Part shown: positions 1 to 7,823 of the stretch, piece by piece
Position numbering within the stretch: the stretch's first letter is position 1
Layout of the letters: the number at the start of each line of letters is the position of its first letter
Origin: Ktedonobacter racemifer DSM 44963
GTDB taxonomy: Bacteria > Chloroflexota > Ktedonobacteria > Ktedonobacterales > Ktedonobacteraceae
DNA: 64,000 nucleotides
Direction of reading: 5' to 3'
Assembly: GCF_000178855.1 (NCBI RefSeq)
Contig: NZ_ADVG01000002.1
Span: 2,232,001 to 2,296,000 of the forward strand
Position numbers and translations under genes: made by a program
The notes under the pieces: model-generated
What the model was told of the DNA's origin: nothing
Seen by the model: only the letters and a program-made list of their open reading frames with translations
Database searches by the model: none

Positions 1-1
1 C

Positions 2-304
2 GCAGGCTTGCAGGGGAAAGCGGGAACCGCATTGAGCGGGATGACGGCTGAGGCCCAACTGGATCCGGAATTTGCGCGTGAATTTCAGCGCCTGTTTATC
101 GTGCCACGAAAGCAAGAGCTGGTTGAGCTCTTGCAACGAGGAGTGCAAAGAGGTGAACTGGCTGCTGACACCAACCTGGATGTGCTCGCGGACCTGATTT
201 ATGGAGCCAAATGGTATCGCTTTCTCTTGTATCCTAAGCCACTAGATGATGCGTTCGCCAAAGAAATTGTCACATTGATTCTCCGCTTGAGACCAGCAGT
301 GTAG
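2..304 (+). CDS. TetR-family regulator, C-terminal part (cut by window edge)
   Basis: The reading frame is open to the left edge, so only the last ~100 residues of a longer protein are visible. The stretch has the helical look of a TetR C-terminal ligand and dimerisation domain: a pattern like FxREFQRLFIVPRKQELVEL, then a LxxLIYGAKWYRFLL helix, then a closing helix ending in LRLRPAV. The DNA-binding HTH lies outside the window, so the family call rests on the C-terminal domain alone. The usual role would be a ligand-responsive repressor; the target cannot be told. The next gene is 480 bases away and probably unrelated in transcription. Confidence 0.6.
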   Translation, partial: AGLQGKAGTALSGMTAEAQLDPEFAREFQRLFIVPRKQELVELLQRGVQRGELAADTNLDVLADLIYGAKWYRFLLYPKPLDDAFAKEIVTLILRLRPAV

Positions 305-784
305 CACTTGTAAGTGCCAATAAGAGATGTTCGCCTCTTGTCTCACGCTTCCCGTCAACTGGGTGATGCTCTGAGATTTTGTCCATACCAGAAATGCCCA
401 CTGCCCTGTCCCTGGTAAATACATATTTTCCCTATTCCATAAAAGTGAAGGATAAGCCGATAGAGAAGTATAAAGGGTTCTGCCAAAATAGGGGCCCGTG
501 GCCTTGCTCGCACATGAACAACATGAGACTGCTGTGTGAAAAAGGGCGAACTTTGTCCATCATTCTTCAACCTTTCAGGTGTTTGTAAGGTGGCATTCAT
601 TGCTTGCAAGGAGCCTATCAGGAGCAAGACCGACAATGAGATATGCAGCACTAGCTCTAAACAATTTAAAAAACCGTACTTTACGACAGCAATATACAGC
701 CATTACCGCCTCGCGTGAGCGGCGGTCTTGTTCCATATTTGATTGCGGTTCCTGAAGTGACCGCGCGCTAATGAGGAGAATATT
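305..784. other. Intergenic region without a recognisable gene
   Basis: Short ORFs exist on both strands but none has a convincing ribosome site or domain. A small stem (ACCGCC/GGCGGT, about 697-722) lies 60 bases before ctaB. The Shine-Dalgarno of ctaB (AGGAGA, about 773-778) closes the region. Nothing else is seen. Confidence 0.5.
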
Positions 785-1693
785 GTGTCACAATCCAATA
801 CCACTCTCGCCGCACAGCCAGCCTGGCGCGCGACACTTTCCGCTTATATCAACCTGATAAAGCCACATGTCACCGTCCTGCTATTGGGCGTGACAGCCGC
901 GACCATGGCTATCGCGGTACGCGGACTCCCTCCCCTGGGCATTACACTCGCAACCCTGCTGGGCGGCTTTATGTCAGCCGGGAGCGCAAACTGCATCAAC
1001 TGCTATATCGATCGCGACATCGACCAGATCATGGGACGGACGCAGCGCCGTTCTCTGCCCGCTGGCCGCGTCCAGCCACAGCAGGCTTTGATCTTCGGCA
1101 TTCTACTCGGGGTTGGCTCCTTCTTCCTGCTCTGGGGCCTCGTTAACCTGCTTAGCGCCGTTCTGGCTACCTCGGCGATTCTGTTCTATGTCTTCATCTA
1201 TACGCTAGGCCTCAAGCGTACTACCGCGCAAAATATCGTGATTGGTGGAGCCGCGGGCGCGGTTCCGGTCCTGGTCGGCTGGGCGGCTGTCACCAATTCA
1301 GTTTCCCTGTCAGCCATCTGGCTCTTTGCGATTATCTTCTACTGGACGCCTCCCCACTTCTGGGCGCTCTCGCTGCTGATTCAGAAAGACTATGAGAAGG
1401 CGAAAGTCCCCATGCTCCCAGTTTTGATGGGCGAGACTGAGACACGCAAGCAGATTCTGCTCTACTCGCTGCTCCTGGTCGCGGTGACCACGATTCTCTT
1501 CCTTATGGGCGCCATGGGTTACATCTTCCTGTTCAGCTCACTAATTCTGGGTGGCATCCTGGTCTATATGGCGGTCCGCCTGCTCAATGATGACGCATCG
1601 AGGAAGTGGGCGCGCACGGTCTTCTGGTACTCCAACTGCTATCTCGCGCTTATCTTCGCTGTCGCAGTCATTGACCGGGTCATTCACTTCTAA
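785..1693 (+). CDS. ctaB: Protohaem IX farnesyltransferase (haem O synthase)
   Basis: UbiA-superfamily membrane prenyltransferase of 302 residues, the usual length for CtaB/CyoE. It attaches a farnesyl group to haem B to make haem O, precursor of the haem A of aa3-type cytochrome c oxidase. The first Asp-rich motif is visible in SANCINCYIDRDIDQIMGRT (N-x3-D-x3-D, about residues 72-91), with RRSLPAGR after it. The loop with YTLGLKRTTAQNIVIGGAAG and the WTPPHFW segment are also typical. Eight to nine hydrophobic helices alternate through the protein. Start is GTG at 785, with AGGAGA seven bases upstream. A hairpin follows the stop and a SCO-type copper chaperone gene comes next, so the pair serves cytochrome oxidase assembly. 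No oxidase subunit gene is in the window. Confidence 0.95.
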   Translation: MSQSNTTLAAQPAWRATLSAYINLIKPHVTVLLLGVTAATMAIAVRGLPPLGITLATLLGGFMSAGSANCINCYIDRDIDQIMGRTQRRSLPAGRVQPQQALIFGILLGVGSFFLLWGLVNLLSAVLATSAILFYVFIYTLGLKRTTAQNIVIGGAAGAVPVLVGWAAVTNSVSLSAIWLFAIIFYWTPPHFWALSLLIQKDYEKAKVPMLPVLMGETETRKQILLYSLLLVAVTTILFLMGAMGYIFLFSSLILGGILVYMAVRLLNDDASRKWARTVFWYSNCYLALIFAVAVIDRVIHF

Positions 1694-1707
1694 AGTCGTT
1701 CTTGTGT

Positions 1708-1741
1708 TGAGAGTGCAGCCCAGTGGCAGGTTGCACTCTCA
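1708..1741 (+). terminator. Hairpin after ctaB
   Basis: Ten-base inverted repeat TGAGAGTGCA/TGCACTCTCA with a 14-nt loop, 15 bases after the ctaB stop. There is no U-tract, so it may be only a weak terminator or an mRNA-end stabiliser between ctaB and the SCO gene. Confidence 0.4.
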
Positions 1742-1794
1742 CAAGCATTCCCTTTGTCAGCAATTAACAGCATAAAGGACAGTCGAGAGAAGCT

Positions 1795-2439
1795 ATGAGT
1801 ATCCGATGGAACTGGCGTCTAGCCTCACGCCTTTCAGTATTAAGCCTGGCCGTACTGGTCGTTATCTTTGTCCTGGTCTATCAGCGAGTCTCAGCCGATA
1901 AGGCGAGCTCCGTAGACGCCCCCTCTGTCACCACGTCGGGACTCCAGGGGACAGACCTGGGCGGCGCTGCCGCTCCCGGTTTTACCTTGATTGATCAGCA
2001 TGGAAAGACCGTCTCGCTCGCCGATTTTAAAGGCCAGCCAGTCGTAGTCACCTTCATGTTTACGCGCTGCCCCGATCAGTGCCCTCTGGAAGCTCAGAAG
2101 CTGCATTCAACCTTCCAACTCCTGGGAAACGATGCCGGCCATGTGACCATGCTTGCGATCAGCACTGATCCCCAGAACGATACGCCTCAGGCGGCCTCCA
2201 ACTTTACCCAGGCCCATAGCCTGGATCAGAGCAACTGGCATTTTCTCACTGGCTCAAGCCAGCAGCTCTCTCCTGTGTGGAGCAACTACCACGTCTATGC
2301 GAACAGCAATGGGAACACAGCCGATCACAGCCTTGGCATCTATGTCCTCGACAAGCAGGGCCACGAGCGCGTCTTCCAGGACACCAGCTTCACCCCCGAT
2401 CAGCTAGCCAGCAACCTGAAAAAACTCCTCAGCGAATAA
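1795..2439 (+). CDS. SCO1/SenC family copper chaperone
   Basis: A 214-residue protein with one N-terminal membrane anchor (about residues 12-29, LSVLSLAVLVVIFVLVY) and an outward-facing thioredoxin-like domain. The copper ligands are present: Cys92 and Cys96 in FTRCPDQCP and the distal His178 in ADHSLGIYVLDKQG. SCO proteins deliver copper to the CuA site of cytochrome c oxidase subunit II or act as thiol reductants there. The position directly after ctaB supports a role in oxidase biogenesis. Length and domain order are normal. Start is ATG 1795; the upstream ribosome site is GAGAAG. A very strong hairpin follows the stop. Confidence 0.92.
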   Translation: MSIRWNWRLASRLSVLSLAVLVVIFVLVYQRVSADKASSVDAPSVTTSGLQGTDLGGAAAPGFTLIDQHGKTVSLADFKGQPVVVTFMFTRCPDQCPLEAQKLHSTFQLLGNDAGHVTMLAISTDPQNDTPQAASNFTQAHSLDQSNWHFLTGSSQQLSPVWSNYHVYANSNGNTADHSLGIYVLDKQGHERVFQDTSFTPDQLASNLKKLLSE

Positions 2440-2442
2440 AGT

Positions 2443-2500
2443 AGAGAGTGAGAAAGGCGGCGGCCCCTCAGTCGAGGGGCCGCCGCCTTTCTCACTCTCT
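2443..2500. terminator. 27-bp perfect hairpin after the SCO gene
   Basis: Perfect 27-bp inverted repeat with a 4-nt loop (arms 2443-2469 and 2474-2500). It starts 3 bases after the stop codon of the SCO gene and is the obvious transcription end of the ctaB-SCO unit. The stem is far longer than a normal intrinsic terminator and lacks a real U-tract. Confidence 0.75.
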
Positions 2501-2518
2501 TTGGGACAAGTAAACCTT

Positions 2519-2592
2519 CGCGCCTGCGGCGCTCAGGGGTAAGGGTGTGGTGGCTGGGAGCCTGGCAGGCTCCCAGCCACCACACCCTTACC
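2519..2592. repeat. Capped long-hairpin repeat, copy 1
   Basis: Short cap hairpin GCGCC-TGC-GGCGC (2520-2532) followed by a long hairpin with 26-bp perfect arms (2538-2563 and 2567-2592). It shares the motif CGCCTGCGGCGCTCAGGGGT with other copies near 25.3, 47.9 and 49.5 kb. It sits between the SCO gene terminator and the promoter of the next gene, so it is not needed for termination. Confidence 0.75.
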
Positions 2593-2648
2593 TCTAGACG
2601 AGTTTGCGAGCCGAATTTGGCAAACTTGAATAATAACGTCTGTGCTTA

Positions 2649-2677
2649 TTGACGTGCATCAATCAATACGGTATGCT
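2649..2677 (+). promoter_or_regulatory. Sigma-70-type promoter for the HTH regulator
   Basis: TTGACG (2649-2654), 17-bp spacer, TATGCT (2672-2677). Predicted transcription start is near 2684, which rules out start codons upstream of it and supports ATG 2750 for the following gene. Confidence 0.65.
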
Positions 2678-2749
2678 TTTACATGGCAAATCCATGGAGA
2701 AGAAAGAAGAAGGCGTAAGATACGCAGACGCGCAAGGGATAACAAAGTT

Positions 2750-3760
2750 ATGACGCAAGAGACATCTACCTGGCGAGGCCTGCTAGGACAAATCATTAGC
2801 GATGCGCAGGAACGCCAACGCATCGCCGACCTGTTGCGAGTAAATCCGATTACGCTCACGCGCTGGGCTAACGCCAGGTCGAAACCACGCGCAGAAAGCT
2901 TGCGCCAACTGATTGATGTGCTTCCCACTCAGCGCCAGCGACTGATTGAGCTGATTACCGGCGAATACCCTCGCCTCTTCGCAGAGGAGGCATGGCAAGA
3001 AGATATTGCGCCCCTCATTCCTTCGAACTTCTATACACGAGTGCTTAACATACATACCACTAGCTCCTTATTCCTACGTTCATCGGCCATCTGTATCGCC
3101 GTTCTGCAACAAATTCTGGCCCAGCTCGATCCCACAAAAAATGGAATGGAGGTTTGTATCGCGCAATGTGTTCCCTCGCAATCACAAGTTGCCCCATCTG
3201 ATGTTCAGTGGCCTCGGATACACAGCCTGCGTACCACCTTTGGACGTGGCACGCCTCCCTGGAATAATCATGAGAACCAGACTGTCTTTTTCGGTGCGGA
3301 ATCGCTTATCGGACAGGCGGCACTTCGTGGCCATTATATCGTGATCCAGACGCGCGACGAGAAACAGCGCCACTTTCCAGCCCACGCTACCGCGCTGGAG
3401 GAGAGTATTATTGGCCTGCCTATCATCCGGACTGATCGCGTGGCGGGTGTACTCTCAATCGCCAGTACCCAACCTCATTTTTTCGTCTCGACCCGCCTGG
3501 GCCTGGCCATTCACTACGCCGAACTCCTGACCCTGGCCTTTGAACCTCATGAGTTCTACCGGATTCAGGATCTCGACCTGGGCCTACTGCCTCCTGCCCA
3601 GAGACAGCAAAGCGCTATCGCGAACTTCCAGCTCCAGGTAACACAGACTATGATTCAGGCTCAACAGCAGGGCGAGCCACTTACACGCCCGGTGGCGGAG
3701 CTGCGCACCTGGCAGGAGATAGAGCGTCGCCTACTCCACCAAACCTGGGAAGAGGCCTGA
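2750..3760 (+). CDS. HTH transcriptional regulator with GAF-like domain
   Basis: A 336-residue cytoplasmic protein. The N-terminus (about residues 10-60) looks like a Cro/C1-type helix-turn-helix: RQRIADLLRVNPITLTRWAN, followed by KPRAESLRQLIDVLP. The middle (about 90-265) has the pattern of a GAF sensor domain: ICIAVLQQILAQLDP, GAESLIGQAALRGHYIVIQT, and ESIIGLPIIRTDRVAGVLSI near its end. A C-terminal helical tail is rich in Gln. Such proteins probably sense a small ligand and bind DNA; neither ligand nor target is evident. ATG 2750 is chosen because it lies downstream of the promoter at 2649 and has AAGGGA about ten bases before it. It is transcribed alone. Confidence 0.7.
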   Translation: MTQETSTWRGLLGQIISDAQERQRIADLLRVNPITLTRWANARSKPRAESLRQLIDVLPTQRQRLIELITGEYPRLFAEEAWQEDIAPLIPSNFYTRVLNIHTTSSLFLRSSAICIAVLQQILAQLDPTKNGMEVCIAQCVPSQSQVAPSDVQWPRIHSLRTTFGRGTPPWNNHENQTVFFGAESLIGQAALRGHYIVIQTRDEKQRHFPAHATALEESIIGLPIIRTDRVAGVLSIASTQPHFFVSTRLGLAIHYAELLTLAFEPHEFYRIQDLDLGLLPPAQRQQSAIANFQLQVTQTMIQAQQQGEPLTRPVAELRTWQEIERRLLHQTWEEA

Positions 3761-3823
3761 AAGCTCCCAACCTTACACTCTCCTTACAAAGCGAGCTCCC
3801 AGGCCGTGCAATCCCCCATCTGC

Positions 3824-3852
3824 TTGCGCGAAATCGGCAGATTTGGTATGCT
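3824..3852 (+). promoter_or_regulatory. Candidate promoter for the BON-domain gene
   Basis: TTGCGC (3824-3829), 17-bp spacer, TATGCT (3847-3852). The predicted start near 3859 lies 65 bases before ATG 3924. Confidence 0.5.
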
Positions 3853-3923
3853 TATTTGAGGACAATGATGGAAAGTTATGTCCTCATGGTTCTTATTACA
3901 CTTGGAGGAAAGCGAGAAGCCTT

Positions 3924-4721
3924 ATGGATACTTCTCTTCAAGGCACCAAACTCATTATCGACAACGAACAAGACCTTGGGGTGTTGCAAGAGGCAGAAGT
4001 GACCGAGGCCGAAAAGCATATCCATCTGCCAAGTCCCAGCCTGTGGCCGCTTGTCCTGAGCGCCGCTATCCTGGTGACCGTCGCGGGATTGCTCGGCCTA
4101 CCGGATAGCCCCTTGCTTGCAATTATTGGCGCACCGTTCATCATCGTTGGCATTATGGGCTGGGCATTAGAAGACCCCATGGCGGGCCATTCCCACCACG
4201 AAACGTCCACAACTCCCATGCAAATCACCAGCGAGGGTGCGCGTGACATTCTGACACGTGCACGTGAAGCCGCAGAACGCTCGGTAACGGTCAGCAGCAC
4301 CGCCTATAGCACTCACCTGGCGAAGGTGGAGCTAGAGGGCGAGAGTAGCGAGGGCGTGACCCTGGCACTCTATGGTAAGGTGGAAATGGAGTCTCAGCGC
4401 GATGAGCTCGTCAATGAGCTACGCCAAATTCCTGGTGTGCTGGAAGTGAAAAACTTCATGATCGCGGAAGACTCGATCCTGCGTACAGCCTATCAGCGCC
4501 TCGATGCCATGCGCGCCAAGGGCAAGCTTGAGGGTGCGCAAAACATCTCGATTCTGGTTGAGAACTACATCCTGCACCTTTACGGCGATGTACCTCAGAA
4601 AGAGATGAAATACGCTCTGGAGCGCGAGATGGTCGGCATTACCGGCGTCAAGGTTGTGGTCAATCACATTGGCCTGAACAAAGAGATTCCCGGTAACCTC
4701 GGAAAGACACGCAACGCCTAG
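3924..4721 (+). CDS. Membrane protein with oxidase-tail-like helices and two BON domains
   Basis: A 265-residue protein. The N-terminal third has the stretch HIHLPSPSLWPLVLSAAILV followed by a second hydrophobic segment (IIGAPFIIVGIMGWALEDPM). This resembles the last helices of cytochrome c oxidase subunit I or a small oxidase subunit. After it come two BON domains of about 65 residues each. The first contains VTLALYGKVEMESQRDELVN and IPGVLEVKNFMI; the second contains ISILVENYILHLYGDVPQ and ITGVKVVVNHIGL. BON domains usually bind membranes or other proteins and occur in envelope or stress proteins. The function is unknown; nearness to ctaB and SCO makes a link to the respiratory chain possible but unproven. 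ATG 3924 is chosen because the candidate promoter lies just upstream and GGAGGA precedes it. Confidence 0.7.
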   Translation: MDTSLQGTKLIIDNEQDLGVLQEAEVTEAEKHIHLPSPSLWPLVLSAAILVTVAGLLGLPDSPLLAIIGAPFIIVGIMGWALEDPMAGHSHHETSTTPMQITSEGARDILTRAREAAERSVTVSSTAYSTHLAKVELEGESSEGVTLALYGKVEMESQRDELVNELRQIPGVLEVKNFMIAEDSILRTAYQRLDAMRAKGKLEGAQNISILVENYILHLYGDVPQKEMKYALEREMVGITGVKVVVNHIGLNKEIPGNLGKTRNA

Positions 4722-4726
4722 TTTTA

Positions 4727-4787
4727 ATATAAAGCATAAGATGCCCCTGGCGGCCTGTGGCCGCCAGGGGCATCTTATGCTTTATAT
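4727..4787. terminator. 29-bp perfect hairpin between convergent genes
   Basis: Arms 4727-4755 and 4759-4787, loop of 3 nt, A/T-rich at both outer ends. It lies between the BON gene stop (4721, plus) and the ftsZ stop (4793, minus), so it can serve as a bidirectional terminator closing the whole division cluster. Confidence 0.85.
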
Positions 4788-4792
4788 CTTAT

Positions 4793-6250
4793 TTATGTGC
4801 GACGCTGGCGGAGGAAGGCGGGAATATCGATTACATCCCCGGAAGGGGCATTGCGACTTCCTCGATTTAGCTCCGGGTTGAGCCCGCGCACCTTGCGCTG
4901 AATCACCCTGGGCTGCACTGGCTGATCCTCCGGCTGAGGCACAGGTAATCGTCCCTGGGTGGGATTGACTGGCTCTTCATCGTAAGGATAGTCCTCTTCA
5001 TCCTCCTCATCCTCGGGCAGCACGTCTGCTGGCTCACGCGTGGCAGGAACCACGGGTGGCAGCGAGTTATACGCCGGACTCTCATTGCGCCTCACACCAC
5101 GCTCGGCTACCTGGTTGGGCAGATTGACCGAGATGGGCGGCGTTACAGGCGGCATATCGGCCTCGGCGAAGCGTGAGGATTTCTCTTCCATATTCGCGGC
5201 CGACATGCCTGAGTTTGTGTAGTGTGGACGCGGCTCGTTACGCACAGGCTGCTGCACGACGGGATAGCTGGTTGAAGCCCCCCGTACCACTGTATTGCTA
5301 TCGAAACCGGTAGCGATGACGGTGATCTTCATTTTGCCATCGAAGTGCTGATCCTGCACCGCGCCAAAGATAATATTCGCATCAGGATGAGCCGCCTGGC
5401 TGATAATCTCAGCCGCCTCGTGGACCTCGAAGAGCGTCATATCCAGGCCGCCCGTGATGTTAAAGAGCACACCACGCGCACCGCTGATATCGATGTCCAG
5501 TAAGGGGCTGGCAATCGCCGTCTGCGCAGCCTCGACAGCGCGCGCGTCTCCCCCAGCCTCACCAATGGCCATGAGTGCCGAGCCAGCGGAAGACATAATC
5601 GTCTTGACATCGGCGAAGTCCAGGTTGATCAAACCTGGAACGGTAATCAGGTCGCTGATACCTTGAATACCTTGACGCAGAACGTCGTCCGCAAGCTTAA
5701 ATGCCTCGGAGAGCGGGGTGCGCTTATCCGCGATATGTAACAGGCGATCATTGGGCACGGTAATCAGGGTATCGACATGCTGCTTCAGGCTAGCGATACC
5801 CTCCTCAGCCGAGAGTTGACGCTTCTTCCCCTCAAAGGAGAAGGGGCGCGTCACCACGCCGACTGTGAGCGCGCCCAGTTCGCGCGCGATCTGTGCCACA
5901 ACAGGACTGGCGCCCGTTCCGGTTCCACCACCCATTCCAGCTGTGATAAACACCATGTCGGAGCCTTTGAGTACCTCATAGATCTCTTCCGCATTCTCTT
6001 CCGCGGCCTTGCACCCGACACCAGGGTTTCCACCAGCTCCGAGGCCACGCGTCAGTTTTTGACCAATGTGGATCTGCATGGGCGCATCTGTACGTAGTAG
6101 CGCCTGGGCATCAGTATTAATAGCAATAAATTCGATGCCGGTCATATTGGCTTGTATCATGCGATTGACCGCGTTACTGCCGCCTCCACCGACTCCAATA
6201 ACGCGAATCTGAGCAAAGCCTTCGAGTTGTTCATTGTCCATAGGTAACAT
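4793..6250 (-). CDS. ftsZ: Cell division protein FtsZ
   Basis: Tubulin-like GTPase that assembles the cytokinetic ring; 485 residues, longer than the usual 350-400 because of an extended acidic linker. GTP-binding features: GVGGGGSNAVNRM near residues 19-31, the tubulin signature GGGTGTGASP at 107-116, and the T7-loop NLDFADV near 208-214. After about residue 320 comes a long Pro/Glu/Asp-rich linker including EDEEDEEDYPYDEEP. The C-terminus ends in DVIDIPAFLRQRRT, a canonical FtsZ tail peptide for FtsA/ZipA-type partners. Start ATG 6250 has GAAAGGGGG about 11 bases upstream; an in-frame ATG three codons on is possible. It is the last gene of the minus-strand cluster, 161 bases after ftsA, and the gap contains repeat element copy 1. 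Confidence 0.97.
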   Translation of the reverse strand: MLPMDNEQLEGFAQIRVIGVGGGGSNAVNRMIQANMTGIEFIAINTDAQALLRTDAPMQIHIGQKLTRGLGAGGNPGVGCKAAEENAEEIYEVLKGSDMVFITAGMGGGTGTGASPVVAQIARELGALTVGVVTRPFSFEGKKRQLSAEEGIASLKQHVDTLITVPNDRLLHIADKRTPLSEAFKLADDVLRQGIQGISDLITVPGLINLDFADVKTIMSSAGSALMAIGEAGGDARAVEAAQTAIASPLLDIDISGARGVLFNITGGLDMTLFEVHEAAEIISQAAHPDANIIFGAVQDQHFDGKMKITVIATGFDSNTVVRGASTSYPVVQQPVRNEPRPHYTNSGMSAANMEEKSSRFAEADMPPVTPPISVNLPNQVAERGVRRNESPAYNSLPPVVPATREPADVLPEDEEDEEDYPYDEEPVNPTQGRLPVPQPEDQPVQPRVIQRKVRGLNPELNRGSRNAPSGDVIDIPAFLRQRRT

Positions 6251-6328
6251 ACGTTTCGTGGCCCCCTTTCGAGTCTCTACTAGGTAGAACGGACGAGAAA
6301 CACTTTTCTCTTACACCATTCTCAAAGA

Positions 6329-6393
6329 TCTTATTCCGAAACCTAACGTCACTGGCGTGACTAGCGCTTCGCGCTCAGGGTTTTCGGATAAGA
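6329..6393. repeat. CTTATTCCGAAACC three-way-junction element, copy 1
   Basis: Outer arms TCTTATTCCGAAACC and GGGTTTTCGGATAAGA enclose two hairpins: GTCAC-TGGC-GTGAC and AGCGC-TTC-GCGCT. The other copies are at 38048-38109 and 61944-62024. This one lies in the ftsA-ftsZ intergenic region, about 80 bases before the ftsZ start, antisense in orientation relative to ftsZ. Confidence 0.8.
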
Positions 6394-6411
6394 AGTATGT
6401 AAAAACTCAGT

Positions 6412-7656
6412 CTAAGGAAAAAATGCACGCACCAGGCGCCCTAGAAAGCTAAAGCGCGACTTCATATCGGCTCCTCCATCTCCATACCCGTCGTCCTCAT
6501 CAATCATGAGCGAGGTATGACGCAACCCCCACAATAGCAGGCCAACCGCCGTTGAATATGCCGGTCGGCTAATGGAATCAGCCAGTCCGTGCATCCCCAA
6601 AGGAGTCCCTATACGCGCTGGAATATCCAGTGTACGTGCCGCAACATCTAGAATACCGGGTAGTTCCGCGCACCCACCCGTAATGACAATGCCAGCCGTC
6701 AGCAAGCCATCATAACCCGATTTCTTGATCTCTTCATGCACCATGCCAAATAGCTCTTCAACACGGGCCTGAATAATCTGCGCCAGCAACTTCCGCGGGA
6801 CCAGGTCATTGCAATCAGGCATAAACTGTGACAGGTCGATCATATCGTCTTCATCGATGCTATCAGGATCACAATGCCCATATGTAATCTTCAACTCTTC
6901 AGCGACCGCAGGCGGCAAACGCAGCCCAATCGCGATATCACTGGTAACGTGATTCCCACCGACCCCCAGGACAACCGTCTGCCAGATAGCTCCATCCGCA
7001 AAGATAGCAATATCCGTGGTGCCGCCACCAATATCGACCAGGGCCACACCCAGGTCGGTCTCGCCTTCAGCAAGCACAGCCTCGCTTGAGGCCAGCGGCT
7101 CCAGAACCAGGTCTTCAATATCTACATGCGCGCGATGCACACATTTAATCAAATTATGGATCGAAGAGACGGCGCCCGTGATAATATGGGTCTCGACTTC
7201 CAGGCGGAAACCTGACATGCCAATCGGGTTCTTAATGCCCTCCTGGCCATCCACGACATAGCCCCTGGGGATCACATGGATCACTTCACGGTTCGCGGGG
7301 ATCGCTATCGCTTGCGCTATCTCAATAGCCCGGCTGATGTCATCCTGCACAATATCACGATGATTTGGCGAGATGGCGACAAATCCCTTGCTGTTCTGTG
7401 AATCAATGTGGCTACCCGCTATACCGACATAGGCAGCGGAGATTTTCTTCCCCGACAGGCGCTCCGCACGGTCTAACGATGCCGCGATAGAGGTAACAGT
7501 CTCTTCTATGTTTACCACCACTCCGCGGCGCAAGCCCTGCGAAGGGCAGGTGCCAACGCCAACAATGTTCAGCTTCCCGTCACGATCAAGCTCGCCAACC
7601 AGGACACAGACTTTTGTTGTTCCAACGTCAATTCCGACGATCACCCGCTCTTGCAC
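6412..7656 (-). CDS. ftsA: Cell division protein FtsA
   Basis: Actin-fold ATPase of 414 residues that tethers FtsZ filaments to the membrane. Phosphate-1 motif IDVGTTKVCVLVGE starts near residue 9, and phosphate-2 is GVALVDIGGGTTDIAIF near 205. An SHS2/1C-type insert with MSGFRLEVETHIITG follows around residue 145. The last residues, FSFLGRLVRAFFP, form the expected amphipathic membrane-targeting helix. Length is typical. It is preceded by ftsQ with a 167-base gap and followed by ftsZ, the classical order. Confidence 0.95.
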   Translation of the reverse strand: MQERVIVGIDVGTTKVCVLVGELDRDGKLNIVGVGTCPSQGLRRGVVVNIEETVTSIAASLDRAERLSGKKISAAYVGIAGSHIDSQNSKGFVAISPNHRDIVQDDISRAIEIAQAIAIPANREVIHVIPRGYVVDGQEGIKNPIGMSGFRLEVETHIITGAVSSIHNLIKCVHRAHVDIEDLVLEPLASSEAVLAEGETDLGVALVDIGGGTTDIAIFADGAIWQTVVLGVGGNHVTSDIAIGLRLPPAVAEELKITYGHCDPDSIDEDDMIDLSQFMPDCNDLVPRKLLAQIIQARVEELFGMVHEEIKKSGYDGLLTAGIVITGGCAELPGILDVAARTLDIPARIGTPLGMHGLADSISRPAYSTAVGLLLWGLRHTSLMIDEDDGYGDGGADMKSRFSFLGRLVRAFFP

Positions 7657-7823
7657 GATTTTACGCTCCTATTGGGCGGTACAACTGTGAGACGCACTAC
7701 AACGATGATTTTCGCTCTGGCAGTAAACCACCACTTTCACTGCCACATGCACCACGCTCCGTTGCTTCCTCATAGCCTCGCTCTCAATCCATTTCAATTT
7801 ACTGCCACGCGACTGGCTGGCAT

